Source: Mimachlamys varia (Eukaryota; Mollusca; Bivalvia; Pectinida; Pectinidae). From it: a stretch of 64,000 nt of DNA. This document shows, in pieces, positions 55,800-64,000 of this stretch. The notes below the pieces were generated by a model. It saw nothing but the letters and a program-made list of their open reading frames with translations, made no database searches and was not told the DNA's origin. Numbering within the stretch: position 1 is the stretch's first letter; each line of letters begins with the position of its first letter. The translations under genes and the position numbers were made by a program. The DNA lies in the NCBI GenBank assembly GCA_947623455.1, contig OX392541.1, forward strand, positions 9,180,719 through 9,244,718. Reading direction: 5' to 3'.

Positions 55800-57144
55800 T
55801 GTAGTTAAAGAGAAGCGTGGATTTTAAATAGTGACCAGCTAAAGACATGAACAGCAAATCGGACATGCACGAGCGATTCTGTTGATATTGCAGGGCCCTT
55901 TAAATACGGTCAATATGACCTGTCAAATTCATTCAAAATTCATGTAACCGTACAGCGATCTAATTACATGTACTTTGCATGAAATCGAACACCACTTCAC
56001 AACATTACATATCGATTTAATGTAATTATTATTAGCTGGCAAGACTTGATCACGGGTTCGCGTGATAAGTAGTGAAGGTTCAATTATGATATATTGACTT
56101 ACCTGGTTGATTTTGTCGAGTACTCGCGATCCAGTACTCTCTAGATCTATATTGCCATGCATGTTTGGCAGACGACTTGTGGTTTGGATCGATATACATG
56201 TACTTAATTATTGGTTCGACAGCATTTAGTTTTAAACCGTCAAACAGCAATGAAACTAATGGCAAAGGGACATCTTTGTACTAGTAAACAATTACTGGAG
56301 GTTAAGTTAAGGAGGCATGTCATACTATAGACAAAACAGAGTTCCACTGGAGTTTATTTAGTACAAACAGGCCTAGGATAGCCTCCCTTTTTCTGGTAAC
56401 TTCCTCCTGTGGTAGGAGAACAGCTATGCTGGACGATGTAGTATATGGGTTTCGTCGTTTGGCCTATTACACCGTGGGGGATAGTTGTACAATGTCATGA
56501 TTGAGAACGTGTAGTTATTCCAAAGACCCTAACACAATGCAATTAAAAGGAACAAACTTTAGACGATACATACACATATACAATAAGCGGATTTCAGGGG
56601 TTTTACGGGTAGGGGCCCTGGGTATAGCAGAGTTGTATACACATGTCGATAGGAATCTTTGGTAGAATCTAATCCTACTTTTACCACATTAAGAGGGTGT
56701 TATTCTACCCACAAGGCATTAATTATTCATCAGTTGTTGTAATAAACAACAGGTAATTAAACTCTAGACGTGTTTTGATTGGCTGCCACGGTGATCTTTG
56801 ACCGGTATTACATTCAAATCAAATGGTTCAATGCCAAGTGCCGACTGTTTACAACGTCATAATATGGCGGGAATACTGATACAATATGTTTTCGCGCATG
56901 TATTCCGCGGTTCAGTTAAGTTCAGTTAAATAAGAAACAGCATTGTTTCAGTATTTAGAAAATATTCGGTATTTTTATGCCATGAAACTGATGCCAAAAG
57001 AACATCTTTGAACGTTTTTTGAATATTAATGAGCGAGTTTAATTTGTACATAAAGTATTGTCACTTCGTCAGCATTGTCACAAAACGGCTGAATGTGTAT
57101 TCTAATCAGGTTACACTCTAGTAGCTGGTCACGCTTTAGTAGCT
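55800..57144. other. Gene-poor DNA, nothing recognised
   Basis: Only short frames and scattered palindromic words. It may contain promoter sequence of the 416-aa gene at its left edge. Confidence 0.35.
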
Positions 57145-57147
57145 GGC

Positions 57148-57333
57148 CCCGGTTTCATCAACGTTCCTTAACTTAAGGAAATTCCGTAACTTGAAAATCC
57201 CCATAGGAAAGCATCAATGTAAGTTAAGCTCCTTAACTAAGGATTTTTTTCCTTAACTTATGTTATTTTTTTCCTATGGAGAATTTAAAGTTAAGGAATT
57301 TCCTTAAGTTAAAGAACGTTGATGAAACCGAGG
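57148..57333. mobile_element. Foldback MITE
   Basis: CCCGGTTTCATCAACGTTCC + TTAACTTAAGGAA is mirrored by TTCCTTAAGTTAA + AGAACGTTGATGAAACCGAGG, and the interior has further CTTAAC/GTTAAG pairs. Non-coding; it could fold completely. Confidence 0.75.
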
Positions 57334-57599
57334 TCAGGTCACATTCTAGTAGCTGATCCGACTGAGATCGTGGTAGAAACAGATTACAATGAATTGTCGT
57401 TGTTAAATACGGTTTTTATTTCACTCGAGTTAGTTAATTTTCGAAAATTAAAGAAAGTGACGAGCAACCTCTTTTTATCTTATAAATGGTCAGCAGCAGA
57501 GATAGAGAAAGATACACTATATCAAGCGGGATTTGTGTATTTAGCAGGGCTTACAACTGACAAAAGTATGTGTTAGGATAATACTCCATTTATTGCTCA

Positions 57600-58600
57600 T
57601 CCTAATAAAAAAAGATATTATGATTTTTATTATTCCAGAGGGATCTTGTCGCCGACCATCGACATTCTTCATTTGTTCTTTAAGTATGAAATTTGAGAAT
57701 TCCTCTCAAGAAAAGGCAGTATTAATTGAAAGATGGAAGCCTGTGCGCAATTTTGTTTCTTTTTTTTAAACAGTTCCAAAAACAAGTAGAACAACTCGGG
57801 ACCAACGAAATCAACATATGAAATTATAGAAATTATTATTATCTATATCCAAGATGGCTGTCTGTCATCTATTTTGTTCTTTCTGATCAGTCCCAAAATC
57901 AAAAGGGCGCTACTGAACAACAACGGAATTATGCATATGGCATTTGGGAATTTCTCTTTCAATATCAAAATCCAAGATGGCCGTCTGTCAGCCTTTGTAC
58001 TTTTGTGATCATGCTCAAAATTGAAAGGGCACAACTAGGTAGCAAGGAAAACCTGTATATGAAATTTGAGAAATTTCCATCCGGTACTTTTCAAGGGATA
58101 ACGATAATATTTTATCATTGTCAAAATTCAAGATGGCCCTCTGTCAGCATTTTTTTCCTTTTTGTTTTTATCAGTCCCAAAATCAAACGGGCACAAATAC
58201 ACTGTAAGTAAAACCTTCATACGATATTTGAGAATGTCTCAAGTAATAGTGAAAAACTATTACGGTCAAAATCTACTGTAAGATGGTCGCCTTTTGGCCA
58301 ATTTGATCACCAGATCTACTTAAAATAGACCATGTATAACTATGTACCAAGGGGAACCCACATATGAAATTTGAGAATGAATCATTCAGTACTGGTCAAG
58401 AAATAACGATAACAAACTATTACTAAATATTCCAAGATGGCCGCAAGTCGGCCATACTGTTATCGGATCTGTCCGAAAATTGTGTTTGTACAACTAAAAC
58501 ACAAGGTAAACCCATAAATAATTTTAGAGAATGATCTATCCAGTGCTTCTCAAGAAGATTTGTTAAAGTCGGACGACTGACGGACACGGATGTAGGGTGA
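57600..58600. repeat. Diverged tandem repeat with recurring CAAGATGGC words
   Basis: About six units of 120-160 bp each contain AAGATGGC/T (57851, 57972, 58130, 58273, 58434 and a weaker one near 57732), CAGTCCCAAAATCAAA, and ATATGAAATTTGAGAA. The AAGATGGC word is the YY1 core as known in animals, but a regulatory role is speculative. Confidence 0.7.
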
Positions 58601-59282
58601 TTTGAATAGCCAACTATCTGACGATGAAGGGCTAAACAAGCGAATTGGTCGGTCAAATATACAAACAACTGCATTCGTGCAACTTTCATGAACGTCACTG
58701 ATAATAAAGGAATGGAAGCGCATCGCCTTACAAGAGGCAGTGTATTAATTTCTTCGATTTTCACATCAGACCAGAAGAGAACGATAACCCACGATTATGC
58801 ATGAGCAGGTTCTTTACGACGACCAGCCCGTCTCTGTTTTTAAAAGAGACCGGGAATTGCTAGAAAAACCGAAACAATCCAGCAATAAGAACATAAAAGG
58901 AAGCATTAATTATCATTCTGGAGATATGTATACCGCTGTGGTTCGTATATGTAATCGCTTCAAAAGTAACTGTATATGGACATTGATTAGATAATTAGGA
59001 AGAGAAAATCCGCCGTTTGTAAAGAGAAATTTGAAATTAATCTTCTGAACATCTGTATGGTAGCGAGCAAAGCTTTCAATGCATTTTAAACCCCGTACTG
59101 ATCGGCGATTAGCTGGGGTACCGAGCACCTGTCCACGTGGGTCTCTCGCGCGCTTACTTCTGGGCTAACTAGGGCGAACGATATGCTTTCATATAACTTG
59201 TTTAAGTTTTTGGTGAAATAAATAGTTGATATCATATTATACACAATGGAGAAAACATTACTGGGCAAATAAAGAATTCATG

Positions 59283-59505
59283 CATATCGAAGTATTAAAC
59301 AAAATCATACTCAGACCTTAAAATCGATCAAATTAGGGGAAAATATGAACAAAGGAAAAAATTATACGGATACTCTTGAAAAAGAACAAGATAATGAGAC
59401 CAGATGTTCCGAAAGAGTAAGCGTCCTCTGATTCATCAACGACACCAGCCATGTAAATCCAAGTCACGTCGGAGTAAATGTCCCGTTCTCAAAGTGAGAA
59501 AATGT
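59283..59505 (-). mobile_element. Retroelement 3' tail
   Basis: CTTAAAATCGATCAAATTAG, GACCAGATGTTCCGAAAGAG, TAAGCGTCCTCTGATTCATC and CCAGCCATGTAAATC match the family at 18671 and 62325. No coding part remains. Confidence 0.65.
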
Positions 59506-59748
59506 AGGCATACTTACATGTTAAGGCCCTATTGGTTAATATAGTGGATATAGATTGAATTCTTTATTGTTCGTGTCAGAAGTTAGAACTAAGCAGTGTG
59601 GTTTCAAGTCGAGTAAATATTTCGAAACCCCATACGTTTTTACATCTAGTCGTGAAATGTCACGGACTGCTGTTTGTTTTATTGTCCAAGTGACACGAAA
59701 CTGTAGTGCACTTCAGTTATAGCTATGACACTCCTTTCAAAAGTCCTA

Positions 59749-59986
59749 GGCCCGTATTCATAAAACCGTTCTCTTGCTCAGGCATGGATTTTGTTTTAGA
59801 CATAAGTTAAAGAGAAAATCTTATACTGTTTGTTGTTTCGGGAAAACATTGAAGATCAGAAAACTGTTTTAAGTTTTTTTTAATTGACTCTTTGGTTGTA
59901 TGACATGATTTCAGCTCGTTAAAACACGGTTGTTTTGAGCACAGAATCCTTTCTGGAGCACGAGACTGGTTTCAGGAATACGGGCC
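59749..59986. mobile_element. MITE with GGCCCGTATTC termini
   Basis: It begins GGCCCGTATTC and ends GAATACGGGCC. The 238-bp interior is AT-rich without frames. Confidence 0.65.
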
Positions 59987-61615
59987 ATGGGTTCGAGCCC
60001 CGTTGTAGCACTGCTCTCGTTTTTCATTCACTACGCTGCTGTTGATAAGTCTGTTTATTTGGGAAAACAAACATAATATTAAAAACAAATCCCACAAGGT
60101 ATATTTTATCGGAAATGTTTGGTTTGATTATACTTACGTCGTTCAAACCCTCCCCCCTTCGTTTAAGGACCCCCCCGGTGTATGCGATGTAGATATGTGT
60201 GATGACGAGTGTGGATGTACTATGAGTTATCGTTATTGATTTCAGTAGGTTAAATCAGAGCGTACTGTAGTTATAGATTTTTGTAGTGGTACTTAGAACA
60301 AAGAAATCTCTAATTAAGATGTTTCTCATCGATACATGTAGACACAGGTGGATACTGACGTATCAGTGGATGTAATTGAATGTATTGATTAACAGAGCAG
60401 ATGTTCATGCCGTCTTAGAGTTTGAATGGATTTGGTTAAATTGCGCTTAGTGGCCATCTATTAACCACCGTGCCAAACGAGGTATTGGTCTTCAATATTT
60501 TCCATTGGTTTGGGTGTGTGCTTCGGACGGGTTTGTTTGTGAAACTGCCTCCTTTAAAAACGCGGACCTGATTCTGATTTGAAATTGTTAAAAAACAAAA
60601 CAAAAAACATACAAACATGTTTCTTGTTTCGTTCATTTGTCATCTTGTTTGTTTAAAGTGATGATGAAATAACCCGTATCAAATCCGTTTGATTGTATAA
60701 TTTAGATGTTTGAACTAAAAACAAAAGAATCTTTCATATTAGCTCACGATATCGCTTTTCTCAATGTACATGCTTTTATGTGTTATGAAAACTCGCAATA
60801 TATCTGTCTCCCATCCCCATACAAAGTGTATATATATATATATATATGTATGTGCTATTTGAAATTTCATTAAACCGCCCTTCCCTATAATGCACGATAT
60901 GGTATAATACAATGACGCTAATTTATACTATTGGTGCGCGTACAGATGTATATCGACAGATCCGAGTCAGTTCTGTTCATTTATTTTCCTAACCCCATCG
61001 CCCGCTTTGTCTCTGCCAGAGTCCCTATTGTATGGAATTATCGATCATACTCCAGTGTTAGCCGAGAGACTGCGCTAATTCTCGGTTCTAGTATTTACCT
61101 GTATTAACCAATGACAGTAGTATTTTGATGATCGTTTCAGAACAGTCACACGCATAGCAGGCACAAAGACATTAGTCATTACCATGATACAGGACTAGTT
61201 CTCGGTAGCCATGGTAACAACCAGTTTGTTTACTTAAGAATTCGTTTTGCATATATCATTCTTACGTTTGTAAAATGATTTTCTCAGAGGAAATTAATTT
61301 TTCATACACACCAGGCTTCACCAGCATCACAGGTAAGCATACCACGTGATTTTAAATTTAGATACACGTGTTATACATGAAATATGGACGGGTTTCGTTA
61401 TATAAGATGATTATTTGAAATATGTAATCATTCATGTGATCAACTTTATCAGAATTTAATTATGTTTGTTTTATTTCAGATTGATGGTTTGGATTGAGAT
61501 TACGGCCTTCAGGTACGTCATGATTGATACATTTTACCTATATATATATAGACCTATGTGAATATAAACTGTCGCTTTATATGTTTGCATGATATTCAAC
61601 AAAGTCAGTTTTCAC
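59987..61615. other. Gene-poor DNA
   Basis: A TA microsatellite (about 60830-60846) and short frames only. Nothing else is supported. Confidence 0.35.
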
Positions 61616-61963
61616 CAATTTCCGATTAAAAATCCAGATCCTTAACCTCACTCCGTTATATAAGGATCTAATAACATCCCATAATAGGTCATGTTCTAGC
61701 GACCATTGTCGCCTCTTAACACTAGTAGAATTTTCTAATGACGCAGTCATTTCGTCAATACATACAACATTGGCTTGTGACGAAATTACAAACGCAGATT
61801 CACTGTAGGATAAATGCAAACTATTTTGCCCCCACACAATCACATTCAGGTTTTTGATAGTGGTAATTCGATTGGCTGACAATGACCCCTATGGGATGTT
61901 GTCAGATCCTATCAATGCAGATACTAACGGAGCGGCAATAGGATCTTCATTTCAATCAAATTG
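61616..61963. mobile_element. MITE related to the 62819 family
   Basis: The imperfect terminal repeats CAATTTCCGATTAAAAATCC and GGATCTTCATTTCAATCAAATTG, plus GGGATGTTGTCAGATCCT and TCATTTCGTCA inside, relate it to 20816-21204. The interior has otherwise diverged. Confidence 0.6.
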
Positions 61964-62324
61964 CCCCCATTTCCGTTCTCGTCGCTGACGGAATTCCTTT
62001 TCCAGAAATCTGCCGTCACATACAAAATGGAACAAATGAAGCCACCCAACATTTGTGTCGATTAGTTACTAAGTATTGCGACCCTCTGCAGGAAGTAAGA
62101 ATTGCACTGCTGGCCTCGCCCCATGGCATGGTCGTAAAAGGCGACTTAATTTGGGATCTTATCTTTTCCGTTCTTTCTAAACAATTTTCTCCTCACAATG
62201 TCTCCCATTGAATCTTGAATATATATTTTTCTCTAAAATACAATATTTCTCCTTCACAATGTCTCCCTTGACATAACCTTACTTTTGGTCTTAGTCGAGT
62301 GTTCGTCCCTATGATGAAGTAAAA

Positions 62325-62548
62325 TAAGAGAATACCGAAGCGTCAACATAATCATAATCCAAACTCAAAATCGATTAAACCAGGGGCAAAATTTGAACAA
62401 AGGACAAGACTTGTATGGAGACCCTTGCAAAAGTGCAAGAGAATAAGACCAGGTGTTCCGGAAGAGTAAGCGTCTTCTGCTTCATCGACTACACCCGCCA
62501 TGTAAATCATTTGTCACATCCAAGTAAACATCAAGTTCTCAAAATGAG
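62325..62548 (-). mobile_element. Retroelement 3' tail
   Basis: AGAGAATACCGAAGCGTCAA, CTCAAAATCGATTAAACCAG, GAATAAGACCAGGTGTTCC and GTAAGCGTCTTCTGCTTCAT match 18671-18897 closely. Part of it is covered by an incidental plus-strand frame. Confidence 0.7.
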
Positions 62549-62818
62549 AACCGAGTATCATTGTCAATCACAACAAGTAAACACACTAATGAGCATAATT
62601 AAAAAACGTCCATCTTCATATCACTTAAAGATGCAGAATATTTCAGAAGGCTATGGGTTCTGTCCCCAGGTCGAGACGTACCGGAGTCTTCAAACAGTGG
62701 TATCTAATATTCCCTGCTTGACGTCCAGCATGAAGGGAGTGTTATCGGGTAGGGTGATCTGCTGGGGGCCTTCGGGAGAAGACTTTAGTGTGGTAGCTCT
62801 TTAAATCGGCAAAATATC

Positions 62819-63204
62819 CAATCTGATTAAAATCATGTCTTGATCTCCGCGCCGTTACGTAAACTTCTCTCTGCTGCTTTAAGATCTGAAATAATCCCAT
62901 AGAGGGTCATGTCCCGATGACCTTTCGAATTAGCCAATCAAATTGCTACTGGCAGAATCTTTACAGTGAAATTTTGAGGCGTCAAAGCTTGCATAAACAC
63001 ATTTTTCCGTTTAGTCATTTCGTCACCAAAAAGTTCATGCGAAATAATGTGACGAAATGGTTTGCTGCAAGACGACAGGTCGTTGGAAAAACATTTTAGT
63101 GTTAAGTAAAGAAGCGACAAAGGTCATCTGGACGTGACCTCTCATGGGATGTTGTCAGATCCTTGTAAAACAGAGTGAGAACAATCTGTATTTTAATCAG
63201 ATTG
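62819..63204. mobile_element. MITE with 15-bp TIRs, copy 2, 9-bp target duplication
   Basis: The ends CAATCTGATTAAAAT and ATTTTAATCAGATTG are exact inverses. The flanks are the perfect 9-bp direct repeat CAAAATATC (62810-62818 and 63205-63213). The interior is nearly identical to 20816-21204. An 8-9-bp duplication points to a Mutator-, hAT- or Merlin-like transposase in trans. Confidence 0.9.
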
Positions 63205-63213
63205 CAAAATATC

Positions 63214-64000
63214 CAAAATGTTGGAAGGAGGCTAACACGAACATATCGCAGTAAAAACAACGGCGCGGAGATCAAAATATGATTTAAATAAGATTGTCTG
63301 TGGTGACGTTTTAATCATTCAAACAAATGAAAAATAAACCAAACTGGTTAACAAAGAAAGATCAGAGAAATCAGACAATCGATATGCAATTCTCTCTCGG
63401 TGAATGTTCTATGCAGACAATATACAGTAATAAGAAACCTTACTGTTGACTACAAAGCAACACCGGTGAGAGTCTCGGGTTTTGCCTTTAATATGTTAGA
63501 CTCATTATACAAACATCTTCAAACAGAAATCGTGTTTTCCGTAATGAATAATTTGTGTTAACGTTGTTTCGTTTACAAGTCAACAAGTATTCACATGCTA
63601 ATATGCATGCTAAGAGAAGCTTTAGAGAGGAAGTTAATCATTTAAGTCTTTGATGATGCTTCCGTCGATGCAATTAATAAATAAAAAACACCTGTTCTCG
63701 GAAGTTTTTTAAATTCATTATAAAAATACTCGAAGCTGCGTTATAGAAATATAGAAACAATGATATTAATTATATGTACAACAATTATAAATAAATGTAT
63801 AACAATTTATTTTATAATATCTTTGTTTGAGAGGTCATATACCACGGTACGTACCGCAGTATTTGCCTAAATACCGCAGTATACTACTTCTGATGGTGTG
63901 GTACCCAGTTCTAGTTTCAGTGTCATTCGGGATTATTGAAGTCATAAACAATTGATATCCTTGCTTCATGTAAATGAGTTATACTTACGAAAAAGTATGG
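63214..64000. other. Right edge, nothing recognised
   Basis: AT-rich sequence without a supported gene. ACCACGGTACGTACCGCAGT and ATACCGCAGTATACT near 63840-63895 are short palindromic words. Confidence 0.35.

Noticed and set aside
61577..61882. 101-codon minus-strand frame
   Set aside because: It lies within the MITE at 61616-61963.
62415..62804. 129-codon plus-strand frame
   Set aside because: The first third is an antisense retroelement 3' tail; the rest has no recognisable domain.

Overview
The window looks like a piece of an animal nuclear genome, most likely a bivalve mollusc or close lophotrochozoan relative. The reasons are AT-rich gene-poor DNA, tRNA-derived SINEs, many short inverted-repeat transposons, tandem satellites, spliced genes with GT-AG introns, and brainiac-like glycosyltransferases. 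The species assignment is inference; no database was searched.

The dominant content is a cluster of seven large uninterrupted reading frames between 10.5 and 51.9 kb. All belong to glycosyltransferase family GT31 (Galactosyl_T, beta-1,3-Gal/GlcNAc/GalNAc transferases) and each has an N-terminal signal anchor, as expected for type II Golgi enzymes. Three genes lie head-to-tail on + (10489-12765, 14637-16595, 19471-20595). Four lie head-to-tail on - (23391-25532, 32625-33767, 36619-38790, 50646-51896), so the cluster is two arms facing tail-to-tail. Four of the seven proteins (758, 652, 713 and 723 aa) carry two complete GT31 units in tandem within one exon; the other three (374, 380 and 416 aa) carry one. 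The catalytic DDD motif is intact in both units of the 723-aa protein, in the first unit only of the 758- and 713-aa proteins, and in neither unit of the 652-aa protein. It is intact in all single-unit proteins. The cluster therefore appears to mix active enzymes, half-active fusions and a full-length pseudoenzyme. Most of the genes show a plausible splice acceptor 20-260 bp before the ATG, so a single-exon CDS behind a 5'UTR intron seems to be the shared gene model.

Left end (1-4.6 kb): the first four coding exons of an unrelated minus-strand gene encoding an IQ-motif (calmodulin-binding) protein. Its first intron appears to use a GC-AG splice pair, and a transposon with about 85-bp inverted repeats sits beside that donor. 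The gene runs off the left edge.

Intergenic and intronic DNA is rich in repeats. These include SINEs (0.7, 3.2, 5.1, 9.5, 36.2, 49.3 kb), several MITE families with visible terminal repeats and target-site duplications, a reverse-transcriptase fragment with its dispersed 3' tail, a 155-nt near-perfect palindrome (26.8 kb), a 33-bp minisatellite (29.4-29.9 kb), a 42-bp tandem repeat (35.2 kb), a tandem array of tRNA-like units (40.7 kb), a 2.8-kb 31-bp satellite with a 17-unit higher-order period (44.9-47.7 kb) and a 30-bp satellite (47.7-48.5 kb). From 55.8 to 64 kb I find only repeats and no supportable gene.
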